This document shows, one piece after another, positions 1-9,370 of a DNA stretch of 64,000 nt (its first letter is position 1; each line of letters begins with the position of its first letter). Location: positions 58,067 through 122,066 of the forward strand of contig DXCT01000085.1 in assembly GCA_019115865.1 (NCBI GenBank). The letters run 5' to 3'. The notes beneath the pieces are model-generated. The model saw only the letters and a program-made list of their open reading frames with translations. It had not been told where the DNA came from and searched no databases. This DNA comes from Candidatus Yaniella excrementavium (GTDB lineage Bacteria; Actinomycetota; Actinomycetes; Actinomycetales; Micrococcaceae). Both the position numbers and the translations under genes were made by a program.

Positions 1-615
1 CTGCCCTAAGAGCAATGAGATGTCATCGCGCAGGTCTGCGTGTTTATCAACCGGAGAAACCGGAAAGTAGCCTTTCATTGTTCGGTTTCGGTGTCCGAGG
101 TTACCGCCTTCGATTTCTTTTCCGTCATTCCAGAAAGCTTCGTCAGAATCTACGGAAGCAAACGAGCGGTTTGGCAAATGTGTCTCAAATCGCACGTCGT
201 CGAAAATGTAGAACTCTGCTTCCGCAGCGAAGATAGCGGTGTCGGCGATGCCGGTCGATGCCACGTAGTCTTCTGCGCGCTGTGCGACAGATCGAGGGTC
301 CCGGACGTAGGCTTCGCCGGTGCGGGGCGAGAGTATGGAAAACGACATGCACAGGGTTTTGTGTTTCCGGAAGGGATCTATGAAGGCAGTGCCCACATCG
401 GGAATCAGCTGCAAATCAGAGTCGGCGATACCGGCGAAGCCGGGGATAGAAGAGCCATCGAAGAGCTGCCCGACGGTGAAGAAGTCATCATCTACGGATT
501 CGGCGGGGACATTAAAATGGTGTTGGCCGCCGAGCATGTCGGTAAACCGGATATCTACAAAGACGACGTCCTCGTCCTGTATATAAGACAAAACTTCTTC
601 GGGTGAGGTGAACAT
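1..615 (-). CDS. glnA: Type I glutamine synthetase, N-terminal part (3' end runs off the window)
   Basis: Reverse-strand translation from ATG at 615 reads MFTSPEEVLSYIQDEDVVFVDIRFTDMLGGQHHFNVPAE...FDGSSIPGFAGIADSDLQLIPD, characteristic of GlnA. Confidence 0.95.
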   Translation of the reverse strand, partial: MFTSPEEVLSYIQDEDVVFVDIRFTDMLGGQHHFNVPAESVDDDFFTVGQLFDGSSIPGFAGIADSDLQLIPDVGTAFIDPFRKHKTLCMSFSILSPRTGEAYVRDPRSVAQRAEDYVASTGIADTAIFAAEAEFYIFDDVRFETHLPNRSFASVDSDEAFWNDGKEIEGGNLGHRNRTMKGYFPVSPVDKHADLRDDISLLLGQ

Positions 616-772
616 TGTCACTCCATTCATTGTGTATAAGTTGGTTCAAGCTTAACGACTAATCGCACCACATTGAAGTTCTGAGTCCTCAGAATGCGAG
701 ATTGCGGCGCACTACACATGTTCTAAACACGCATTGCACCAGGCTCTGAGCAAAGCTATTAGGCTGGATGTG

Positions 773-1183
773 ATGAGCAACGGACAAAATTCTTCCCAAC
801 AGCCACACTGGGCTGGTCAATTTCTTGGATTACCTGAATCAGGGCTCGCCTCGATGGCTTCGTACCCGCGCCGTATCGGGGCAGTATTCATCGATTGGTT
901 TTTGGCCAGTGGTGTCGGCATGATCATTGCACCAGGTAACCAGTGGGTCGTCCTGGCCATGTTCGTGTTCTTACATTTCGCCTTATTATGGCTGTTCGCC
1001 ACCACCCTTGGGAAAAGAATATTTAGAATTCAGGTGGTACAGCTTGGCGGAGCCACAATACGGTTGTATCAGGCAGCTATCCGAGCGATTTTACTGGGCT
1101 TGGTTATCCCCGTGTTGATCATTGATCGTGATGGTCGTGGCCTGCATGACAAATTGGCCGGCACCGTAGAGATTCATATGTAA
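773..1183 (+). CDS. RDD family membrane protein
   Basis: Hydrophobic protein with YPRRIGAVFIDWFLA and DGRGLHDKLAGT motifs; likely start at internal ATG 773 of ORF 734..1183. Confidence 0.85.
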   Translation: MSNGQNSSQQPHWAGQFLGLPESGLASMASYPRRIGAVFIDWFLASGVGMIIAPGNQWVVLAMFVFLHFALLWLFATTLGKRIFRIQVVQLGGATIRLYQAAIRAILLGLVIPVLIIDRDGRGLHDKLAGTVEIHM

Positions 1184-1227
1184 TCCCACGATACCGGCCA
1201 GTTGAACAGCTCAGAGGCCTCAAACAG

Positions 1228-2031
1228 TTACCGACCGCGCATAGCCTTGCGGTCTGGACGCATCCGATTGGGGTCAATCCCTTTTGGAATACCCAAATTG
1301 TTTACGGGCATGGAGGAGATCCGCTGCTCAACAGCGCGAACTTCATGACGGTTGAGCGTCTTCTTCATCCGTTTGATCGTGGATTTGACCTCATGCAACT
1401 CAACTTCGTTGGGGCCGTGGCCAACCTGAATCATGCGAATCTCGACATTGGGTAAGAACCGTTCGAGGTGTTTGCGTTGCTTCTCCGCCAGTTTCTTAGC
1501 CCGGTTATAATCGCCATCTGCAACCAAGACAACGCCAGCTTTTCCTACAGCACGGAACACCGTCTCCTGGGTTCGAGGGTTAACAGCAACTGGGTCATCT
1601 TCAACAACCCAACCGCGGCCCAGCTGCGACAGCGTCGCTCCAGCAGCACCTGGCCGCCCGTCAATTTGGGCAAAGGCTGCTTTCTCAGCCTTCTTGTTCA
1701 TAATGATGATTGCCGCGAGGAGACCAAGCGGAATAAACATCAGCGTCCACAGCACTGGTGAGCCAGTGAGCAGCCCGATGATGAAACCGATCAAGAGGGC
1801 GGCAACAAACGCACCGACCATCCACCAGACAATTGATGGATCAAACTTCCGCGTCATTTTAAAGACGTCGGCTATTTGTTTGAAGAAGCCACGCTTATTA
1901 GCCTTCTTGGCCTTCTTAGCTTCTTTTGCCTCAATTTTTTCAGTCTTACGACGGGCTTTCTGTTCAGCCTTAACGGTTTTGAGGTCCTTTTTGGGCGCTT
2001 GAGCTGCGCCGGAAGATTTTTGTTCAGCCAT
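1228..2031 (-). CDS. DUF4191 domain-containing membrane protein
   Basis: Lys-rich N-terminus, two TM segments and RGWVVEDDPVAVNPRTQETVFRAVGKAGVVLVADG, typical of actinobacterial DUF4191. Confidence 0.85.
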   Translation of the reverse strand: MAEQKSSGAAQAPKKDLKTVKAEQKARRKTEKIEAKEAKKAKKANKRGFFKQIADVFKMTRKFDPSIVWWMVGAFVAALLIGFIIGLLTGSPVLWTLMFIPLGLLAAIIIMNKKAEKAAFAQIDGRPGAAGATLSQLGRGWVVEDDPVAVNPRTQETVFRAVGKAGVVLVADGDYNRAKKLAEKQRKHLERFLPNVEIRMIQVGHGPNEVELHEVKSTIKRMKKTLNRHEVRAVEQRISSMPVNNLGIPKGIDPNRMRPDRKAMRGR

Positions 2032-2126
2032 GATAAACCTATTCTAGCCCTAACCCCTGTGGACAACTTAATTTGACCTTTGCATTTTCGGGCATGATAG
2101 AGCCTACCTGTCCGAGGAGATAAACA

Positions 2127-3626
2127 GTGAATTCGAGCACAGATACAGAATCGGATGTACTCAGCACCCGAATAGCAACAAAATTCGCACCGCCACTGTT
2201 GCTTGCACTGGACGACTGGCGATTAATTCGGCACCTGGGTAGCGGTTCTACGGCACATGTATGGCTTTTGCACAATGAATCTCGGTCGCAATATATTGCG
2301 TGCAAAACTCCCAAAACAGACCTGGACGAAACTATACTTTCGCAAGAAGCGCAGTTGGCTGCAAGTTTGCGCCACGAAAATTTGATTGCACCCAGCGAAA
2401 TATCGCCAGATTCAAATACTACCCGGGCCACGTTTTGGGAATTCTTGCCTGCCGGGTCGTTAGCTCATCTCGTTGCGTCGACAGGAACTCTCAGTATGGC
2501 TCAGACAGTCACAGTACTGTGGCCCATGCTTCAAGTAGCCCACTATCTGCAGGGCCAGCAAATCGTTCACGGCGATATCTCACCTTCAAACATACTGTTT
2601 GATTTGACCGGCAGACCCGTGCTTATTGATCTGGGCGCCGTCAGGGCAACAGGTCATGCTGCTACCTGGACCGGGTCGCCGGGTTTTGCAGCGCCAGAAT
2701 TACTGCACCGCTCTGGTCAACTTGAAGGATTGGGTTCTGCGGCGGATGTCTATTCACTCGGAGCGATTGGTTGGTTCTGCCTAACCGGTACGATCCCGGG
2801 GCCACCGCATGCACGGGTTCCCCTGGTCACGCTTAACCGGAACTTAGTCGCTGATGTTGTTGAGCTCTTGGAAGCGTCACTTTCGGGCGACCCGGCACGA
2901 CGTCCAAGCTTGAAGCAGCTTATGAGTGCAGTCCCGCATTGGGCGGAACCAGAACCCGTTGATTTGTTCCCAGCGGTGGGGGAAGAATACGAGTTGCTTT
3001 TGCCCACGAGGAAGCCGGAGGTTCGAACAACGCCCAAACTTCGCAGAGGAAAACAACGACAGCTACAACAAGCCAAACCAAGATCACCAGTACATGTAGC
3101 GCAGTTATCAGAACGTACTCGTCGCCGATTAGTTTTGGGATTTGCTGCTCTAACATTAGCAGGGGGAGTGGCTGCGACAGCTCTCTACGCGAAGCCGAAT
3201 CTTGAACATCTAACTTCTCAACCGCAGATTGATAAGCAAGCCGAAGCCTCACAGCAAGTTGATTTCCAGGCGGTCATCGATTCGATAGCTAAAGCGCGTA
3301 GTACAGCATGGAGCAACACCGATCCGTCGTTAAGCGCTACCTACGCGCTGCCAGATTCCGATATTTTAAGTGAAGACCGTATGTTATTGGAGTCTCTTGC
3401 TTCAGCGGGCCATAGGCTCGACGGCATACGGATGCGAGCTGTAGTTCGTGCAGTCGAGCAGACTGATGAACAGGCAAGGGTTTCTGTAGACTGGCAGATG
3501 GATGGGTATACCCAGCGGAATAGTACTGGCGATCTGGTCGAAGAATTCGAGCCAAGTTCGCGCAGCATTGACATTACGTTGCACGAAACAGCTAAAGGAT
3601 GGCGGATCGCAGAGGTAACGGCCTGA
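2127..3626 (+). CDS. Serine/threonine protein kinase-like membrane protein
   Basis: Kinase motifs LGSGSTAHVWL, IACKTP, HGDISPSNILFD, DLGAV, GSPGFAAPE; TM helix near aa 335-355 and C-terminal extracytoplasmic region. Confidence 0.85.
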   Translation: MNSSTDTESDVLSTRIATKFAPPLLLALDDWRLIRHLGSGSTAHVWLLHNESRSQYIACKTPKTDLDETILSQEAQLAASLRHENLIAPSEISPDSNTTRATFWEFLPAGSLAHLVASTGTLSMAQTVTVLWPMLQVAHYLQGQQIVHGDISPSNILFDLTGRPVLIDLGAVRATGHAATWTGSPGFAAPELLHRSGQLEGLGSAADVYSLGAIGWFCLTGTIPGPPHARVPLVTLNRNLVADVVELLEASLSGDPARRPSLKQLMSAVPHWAEPEPVDLFPAVGEEYELLLPTRKPEVRTTPKLRRGKQRQLQQAKPRSPVHVAQLSERTRRRLVLGFAALTLAGGVAATALYAKPNLEHLTSQPQIDKQAEASQQVDFQAVIDSIAKARSTAWSNTDPSLSATYALPDSDILSEDRMLLESLASAGHRLDGIRMRAVVRAVEQTDEQARVSVDWQMDGYTQRNSTGDLVEEFEPSSRSIDITLHETAKGWRIAEVTA

Positions 3627-3703
3627 TGTTTCGGCCGGGGCAGTGGTTCCTGGACGGTCGTGTTAACCTCGGTGCGGTTCTTCGTTAGACACTGTTGGCA
3701 AAC

Positions 3704-3738
3704 AAAAAACCGCAGAGTACGAACTCTGCGGTTTTTTG
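3704..3738. terminator. Bidirectional intrinsic terminator
   Basis: AAAAAACCGCAGAGT-ACGA-ACTCTGCGGTTTTTT between convergent genes. Confidence 0.9.
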
Positions 3739-3752
3739 CAATGGGACATCCA

Positions 3753-4118
3753 TTACATGTCGAAGCGCCAAAGTGTTGCTACGAGGGCGGCGATAATGGC
3801 GGTGCCACCCGTAGCATGTGCTAACCCCGTCGAAATCTCGTGACCTCGATTGATTTTACGACGGCCCAGCAGGGCTGTGGTAAAGACCATGAGGCCCAAG
3901 AGCAGTTTAATCGTGAGTTTGATACGTTGTGCAGGATCCCCGATACCATTCATCTCAGTCAGTCCGAAGAGGACTACTCCTGAGATGATCATGAAGATCG
4001 CACCGTACCACTGTGAGACTGTAACCGTTGGGTTTTTAAAGTTGGCTAGCCAACCTCCAACAATCGCTGCCATTGACAGGATATGGACTGCGATGAAAAT
4101 CGTAGTGACGATAGCCAT
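3753..4118 (-). CDS. Small integral membrane protein, hypothetical
   Basis: 121 aa with four predicted TM stretches; directly downstream of sucB. Confidence 0.7.
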   Translation of the reverse strand: MAIVTTIFIAVHILSMAAIVGGWLANFKNPTVTVSQWYGAIFMIISGVVLFGLTEMNGIGDPAQRIKLTIKLLLGLMVFTTALLGRRKINRGHEISTGLAHATGGTAIIAALVATLWRFDM

Positions 4119-4137
4119 TATTCTACTGGGGTTCCTT

Positions 4138-5922
4138 TCAGAGGCCTAGCTGGCCACCGAATTCAGCGGTTTCGAGGCGGTTCTTCAGCGTGGTCATAAA
4201 TCGACCTGCGTCTGCTCCATCTACGATGCGGTGGTCGTAAGTAAGTGACAGATACATCATGTGACGGATGGCAATGGAGTCCTGGCCATCGGCGTCTGCC
4301 ATAACAACTGGACGTTTGACGATATTTCCTGGACCCAAAATCGCTACCTGTGGCTGATTGATTACCGGTGTATCAAATAGCGCACCGAATGAGCCGAGGT
4401 TAGTGATTGAGAAAGTCCCACCGGATAGTTCGTCAGGTTTGACTTGGTTATCACGAGTACGCAAGGCAACATCTGAGATAGAGGTGGCAATACCAGCAAG
4501 ATTCAGGTTACCGGCGTTTTTGATGACTGGCACCAGGAGACCGCGTTCAGTGTCTACGGCAATACCGATATCTTCGGTGTTGTGGTAGGTGATCTCTTGG
4601 GTCTCAGTGTTGTACTGAGCATTCAGAGCAGGGTGGGCGCGCAGTGCCTCAGTGGTTGCCTGGGTAATGAAAGCAAGGAATGTGAGGTTTGCCCCGTTCT
4701 CCGCTTTGAACCGTTCCTTAACTTGGTTGCGCAGGTTGACGATTCGAGTCATATCGATTTCGTGAACCTGTGTCAGTTGGGCTGAGGTATCCAGCGATTC
4801 GACCATACGATCGGCGATCACGCGACGGATACGGGAGGCCTTTTCTGTCGTACCACGCTTGGATGGATCGATTGACGAAGCTGGATCCTGTGGTGCTGGA
4901 CGTGAGGCTTGCTGTACAGCGGCAGGTGCAGCTGCGGTGGATGTCGCGCTGTCGCCACGGGATTCGTACTGTTTTGCGGCTGCAGCTGCTAGCACATCTT
5001 GCTTACGGATACGACCGCCAACACCTGTTCCGGTGACTTGGTCTAGGTCGACATCTTGTTCACGTGCTAGACGACGCACTAGCGGAGTGACGTAGCCATC
5101 ACCGCGTGGAGTTTCGTCAGGAGAACTTGGTGCTTCTTCTGCAGCTGGTTCAGGAGTTGGTGCTGGAGCGGGTTCAGGTTCAGGAGTTGGCGCAGGTTCA
5201 GGCGCTGGCTTTTCTGCGGCAGGCTTTGACTCCGAAGCTTGTTGCGCTGGTTCTGCTGCGGGGGCCTCTTCTGCTGGCGCCGAATCTGAAGAACCAACGA
5301 GCGCTAGGACCTGGCCTACCTCGATATCTTCGTCTTCCTGAACTTTGATTTCTAGTACGGTACCGGCCACCGGGGATGGGATTTCGGTGTCGACTTTGTC
5401 TGTGGAGATTTCCACGATGGGTTCGTCGACCTCGATGGTGTCGCCGACTTCTTTTAGCCAGCGGGTAACGGTACCTTCAGTAACCGATTCGCCCAGTTCT
5501 GGCAGAGTGACTTCTTGAGCGTCTGCCGATTCTGAAGCAGGCGCTTGTTCTTGGGCAGCTGGCGCTGGTGATTCAGCGGACTCTGCAGGCGCCTCATCGG
5601 AGTCTTGGCTTGCAGCGGGTTCTTCATCGGAAGACGCTTCTTGAGCAGCGGAGTCACCTGCTGAAGAATCAGCTGCAGACTCACCTTCATCGCCAATGAC
5701 CGCTAAGCCTTGGCCAACCTCGATATCTTCGTCCTCCTGAACGAGAATTTCCAGGACTGTTCCGGCGACCGGGGATGGGATTTCGGTGTCGACTTTGTCT
5801 GTGGAGATTTCCACGATGGGTTCGTCGACCTCGATGGTGTCGCCGACTTCTTTTAGCCAACGGGTAACGGTACCTTCAGTAACCGATTCGCCCAGTTCTG
5901 GCAGAGTAATGGTTTCAGACAT
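4138..5922 (-). CDS. sucB: 2-oxoglutarate dehydrogenase E2 component (dihydrolipoamide succinyltransferase), two lipoyl domains
   Basis: Two lipoyl domains (EISTDKVDTEIPSP), E3-binding domain (VTPLVRRLAREQDVDLDQVTGTGVGGRI), catalytic domain ending SLTYDHRIVDGADAGRFM; start MSETITLPELGES at 5922. Confidence 0.95.
   Translation of the reverse strand: MSETITLPELGESVTEGTVTRWLKEVGDTIEVDEPIVEISTDKVDTEIPSPVAGTVLEILVQEDEDIEVGQGLAVIGDEGESAADSSAGDSAAQEASSDEEPAASQDSDEAPAESAESPAPAAQEQAPASESADAQEVTLPELGESVTEGTVTRWLKEVGDTIEVDEPIVEISTDKVDTEIPSPVAGTVLEIKVQEDEDIEVGQVLALVGSSDSAPAEEAPAAEPAQQASESKPAAEKPAPEPAPTPEPEPAPAPTPEPAAEEAPSSPDETPRGDGYVTPLVRRLAREQDVDLDQVTGTGVGGRIRKQDVLAAAAAKQYESRGDSATSTAAAPAAVQQASRPAPQDPASSIDPSKRGTTEKASRIRRVIADRMVESLDTSAQLTQVHEIDMTRIVNLRNQVKERFKAENGANLTFLAFITQATTEALRAHPALNAQYNTETQEITYHNTEDIGIAVDTERGLLVPVIKNAGNLNLAGIATSISDVALRTRDNQVKPDELSGGTFSITNLGSFGALFDTPVINQPQVAILGPGNIVKRPVVMADADGQDSIAIRHMMYLSLTYDHRIVDGADAGRFMTTLKNRLETAEFGGQLGL
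5369..5508. repeat. sucB internal direct repeat, copy 1
   Basis: 140 bp matching 5768..5907 at 139/140 positions by direct reading. Confidence 0.9.
5768..5907. repeat. sucB internal direct repeat, copy 2
   Basis: 140 bp matching 5369..5508; single difference at 5461 (g) versus 5860 (a). Confidence 0.9.
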
Positions 5923-6005
5923 TACGTCCGGTTTCCTCTCTATTCCTCTTCGAATGCTCACACGTTCAGTGCTTTAAGCACAGGTGGTAAAACCACCATG
6001 GTGGA

Positions 6006-7379
6006 CTAGGCGTGCAACGGGAATCCGTTGAGCATCATTGCTGCTTCACCCAGTGATTCGTTCTGTGTTGGGTGTGCATGGATGAAGTGGGCGACATCTT
6101 CTGGGTATGCTTCCCAGTTGACGATGAGCTGTGCTTCACCAATCTGTTCTGAAATTCGATCACCGATTGCGTGTACGCCGACGATTGGACCATGTTTTTG
6201 TCGAATCATCTTAACAATACCGCTTGTACCGAGGATTGTTGATTTACCGTTTCCTGCCAGGTTGTACTCGACAGTTTCAACATTATCCGCACCGAATTCT
6301 TCCTGGGCAACTGGTTCAGTCATGCCGACGGAAATAATCTCTGGGGTAGTGAAGGTCACGCCAGGGATGTTGCGGTCTTCTACCTTCAGCGGGTTGTTGC
6401 CCATGATTTCCTCGATGACGAAGTGACCGTGCTGGTAACCGCGGTGTGCTAGTTGTTTACCTTTTACGATGTCACCGATTGCGTAGATGTTGCCTACACC
6501 GGTGTGTAAGCGGTCATTGGTAGCAACGTGCGCGCCGTCCATGGGGATATTGACGTCTTCATAACCCATGTTCTCGGTATTTGGTTTCCGGCCGGTAGCG
6601 ACCAAGCAAATCTCGGCCTCATACTCCTTTCCATCAGCCAAAGTGACTTTTACCCCGTTTGAGGTTTCTTCGACTTTTTCAAAGAAGACGCCGAGGTTGG
6701 ACTTGATGCCTGCTTTACGGAAGTGGCGCGTGAGCTGTTTGATAATGGCGGGATCTTCGTTTGGAACCAGCGTGTCCAAGCCTTCGATGATAGTTACATC
6801 CATGCCATACGAATTCCAAGCAGAGGCAAACTCCGAGCCGATGACGCCGCCACCAAGAACAATCGCAGATTTTGGGGTGTAGTCCAACTGCAGTGCTTCA
6901 GTTGAGGTCAGGATCTTATCGGAAATTGTGAGGCCCATTGTGTTCGAGACAGAACCGGAGGCAAGGATGATGTGTTTACCGGTGTAAACGGTGCCATCAA
7001 CGTCGATCTGGTTCTCAGACACCAGACGACCGTTGCCCGCAATGGTAGTAATCTTGCGCATCTTCAAGAGACCCTGAAGACCTTTGAACTTGCCGTCCAC
7101 AATTTTATCTTTATATTCACGGACGGCGGCCATGTCGATCGATTCAAACGTCGCCTTGACACCGAATTTCTCAGAGGCCCGTGCTGAGTCGGCAACTTCT
7201 GCGGCATGTAAGTATGCTTTGGTCGGAATACAACCATAGTGGAGACAAACGCCGCCAAGTTTGTCCCGTTCAATGATCCCTACGGATAGTCCGTGGTGTG
7301 ATGCACGTATAGCGGCAGCATAACCGGCGGAGCCACCGCCGAGAATTAGTACGTCGAATTCTGTAGCGGTTTCAGTCAC
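6006..7379 (-). CDS. lpdA: Dihydrolipoyl dehydrogenase
   Basis: FAD motif LGGGSAGYAAAIRA, redox-active GGVCLHYGCIPTKA, C-terminal HAHPTQNESLGEA. Confidence 0.95.
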   Translation of the reverse strand: MTETATEFDVLILGGGSAGYAAAIRASHHGLSVGIIERDKLGGVCLHYGCIPTKAYLHAAEVADSARASEKFGVKATFESIDMAAVREYKDKIVDGKFKGLQGLLKMRKITTIAGNGRLVSENQIDVDGTVYTGKHIILASGSVSNTMGLTISDKILTSTEALQLDYTPKSAIVLGGGVIGSEFASAWNSYGMDVTIIEGLDTLVPNEDPAIIKQLTRHFRKAGIKSNLGVFFEKVEETSNGVKVTLADGKEYEAEICLVATGRKPNTENMGYEDVNIPMDGAHVATNDRLHTGVGNIYAIGDIVKGKQLAHRGYQHGHFVIEEIMGNNPLKVEDRNIPGVTFTTPEIISVGMTEPVAQEEFGADNVETVEYNLAGNGKSTILGTSGIVKMIRQKHGPIVGVHAIGDRISEQIGEAQLIVNWEAYPEDVAHFIHAHPTQNESLGEAAMMLNGFPLHA

Positions 7380-7609
7380 GATGGATGCTCCTCATCTTTG
7401 CGGAGGTTTGCCCCGCATTTGTCCTCGAAAATGGTTTCCAACCATGCGTCCGTTCTATCCGCTACTGCTGGAGTTACCAGATCAGTAGCTGGACACTTCC
7501 TATTAACTGTATAACTTCCTAGGGCGGATGTTCCATAACCTGCACCACGTTAACACTTAGGTCCTTTGGATCCCATCAAGAAAGCGGACATATGTGGTGT
7601 ATATTGCGA

Positions 7610-7640
7610 AATTGGGCCGTCCTTCACGGACGGCCCAATT
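7610..7640. terminator. Stem-loop terminator downstream of pepA
   Basis: AATTGGGCCGTCC-TTCAC-GGACGGCCCAATT, 12-13 bp perfect stem. Confidence 0.75.
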
Positions 7641-7655
7641 GTCTAGTTGCTTTTC

Positions 7656-9209
7656 TTATTTCTTGGCTCTGTTGCGAACAAATTCAATGAGTGTTCGTAC
7701 CATGACTCCGGTAGCGTCTTTTCCGGTATATCCGCGTGCACCGGATTCGTTAAATGCTGGACCAGCGATATCAAGATGAGCCCAAGGCGTCTCACCCACG
7801 AAGTCACGCAAGAATGCAGCCGCACCTTGCATGCCGCCAAAACGCTCGCCGGTATTTTTCATATCTGCAACATTGGAGTCGAAACCGCCGCGAGCTTCTT
7901 CGGGAATTGGTAAATCGACGATGATCTCACCGGTGGTTGAAGCAGCGGTTGTCAGTTCCTGTCGAACGTCTTCGCGTCCCATGAGACCTGTCGTGCGAGC
8001 GCCAAGGGCAACCATGGCCGCACCGGTTAGTGTTGCGATATCTATGACGACGTCGGGGTTTTCCTCTGTTGCCGCTACCAAGGCATCAGCAAGTACAAGA
8101 CGCCCCTCTGCGTCGGTATTCATCACTTCCACGGTCTTACCGCCTCGCATGGTGATGACGTCTGAAGGTTTGATACTGGTGGCTGAGGGCATATTTTCAG
8201 CCATGGCTAACCACCCCGTGACTTGGACGTTCAATCCAAGTTCAGCAACGGCGTGGACTACTGCACCGACCGTAGCAGCACCAGCCATATCCATTTTCAT
8301 GGTTTCCATGGAGCCTGCTGGTTTCAGTGATATACCTCCACTGTCAAAGGTGATTCCTTTGCCAACCAGCGCGATATGGCCCTGGGGATTGTCGGGAGTG
8401 TAGTCGAGCTTTACTAACCGAGGCGGATTAGCTGATCCTTGTCCGACACCAAGTAGGCCTCCAAACCCGCCGTCTGCAAGCGCTTCCTCGTCGTAAATGG
8501 TCGCTTTGATCTTACTGTCTGCAACCAGTGCATCAATCTCTTCCGCGAATGTGCCAGGGAACAGATGGGAGGGGGCAGTGTTGACGAGGTCGCGTGTTAC
8601 GAAAGTTGCACGCGCTACGACTGCTGCGCTTTGTACTAGGTCATGAGCGTCGGCAATGCTGGTCACAAACTTTAGAGAGAGATTCTCGTGGTCTTCTTCG
8701 GAGTCTTCAGCTGCTTTATATCCGGAGAATGAATAGGTTCCCAGGGCTGCTCCCTCTGCCACTGCCGTGAGGTGTGCGGCACTTTCTGCTGGTAATGCAA
8801 GCGTGATATCGGTGCTAGTCGACATTTTTGCAGTAGCAGCTCCAGCAGCACGTCGTAGGGCCTCAGCAGCAATATTGCCGGGTGTGGAATCATCCAATGT
8901 CGGACTGCCCTGGGCAGGGGGTTCGGTGGAACCGAGACCGGTGAGCACAACGAGCTGAGCCTCGAACTGTGTCACTGTCCCAGGAACACGTGTGACCTCG
9001 TCTGGTTTTCCTTTAACTCCGAGTGCTTCGAGTTGGTCCTGCAGAGTAGCAACAGCGGACTCATCAAGAGCGGGGGCGACAATGACAGGTCCGTCGTCTG
9101 TGGACTGAACGCCCAGCACCAGGGCTTCGGTCTTTTCAAGCGTCGTGGTGGTTGTCAATTGAGCGGTGAATTCCGCGATGAAATCAGTGGTAGCGGCATT
9201 TTGAGCCAC
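7656..9209 (-). CDS. pepA: Leucyl aminopeptidase (M17)
   Basis: NTDAEGRLVLADAL signature; VGKGITFDSGGISLKPAGSMETMKMDMAGAA. Confidence 0.95.
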   Translation of the reverse strand: MAQNAATTDFIAEFTAQLTTTTTLEKTEALVLGVQSTDDGPVIVAPALDESAVATLQDQLEALGVKGKPDEVTRVPGTVTQFEAQLVVLTGLGSTEPPAQGSPTLDDSTPGNIAAEALRRAAGAATAKMSTSTDITLALPAESAAHLTAVAEGAALGTYSFSGYKAAEDSEEDHENLSLKFVTSIADAHDLVQSAAVVARATFVTRDLVNTAPSHLFPGTFAEEIDALVADSKIKATIYDEEALADGGFGGLLGVGQGSANPPRLVKLDYTPDNPQGHIALVGKGITFDSGGISLKPAGSMETMKMDMAGAATVGAVVHAVAELGLNVQVTGWLAMAENMPSATSIKPSDVITMRGGKTVEVMNTDAEGRLVLADALVAATEENPDVVIDIATLTGAAMVALGARTTGLMGREDVRQELTTAASTTGEIIVDLPIPEEARGGFDSNVADMKNTGERFGGMQGAAAFLRDFVGETPWAHLDIAGPAFNESGARGYTGKDATGVMVRTLIEFVRNRAKK

Positions 9210-9370
9210 GAAATCACGTCCTTTGAGTGTTTGGCGGAATAGAATTGATTGGCTTCTCCATCATAACGATGGCGGAGAACATCGGCGAAGGAATAAGCCA
9301 AGCATGCTAAGTGTTTTGTTAACGAAGTATTTTATGCAGCTTAAGCACTAGCTGAAAGTGAGGAGCCTGC

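Noticed and set aside
40-606. 188-aa plus-strand ORF at the window start
   Set aside because: Antisense to glnA, whose minus-strand translation is clear; the ORF mirrors codon structure of the real gene
5100-5270. Short tandem-looking GGTTCAGG/GGTGCTGG repeats, considered as CRISPR or minisatellite
   Set aside because: They encode the Pro-Ala-Glu linker of SucB (EPAPTPEPEPAPAP); irregular units and no spacers
7831-8403. 190-aa ORF antisense to pepA
   Set aside because: Ser/Pro/Ala-rich shadow ORF opposite a well-supported aminopeptidase
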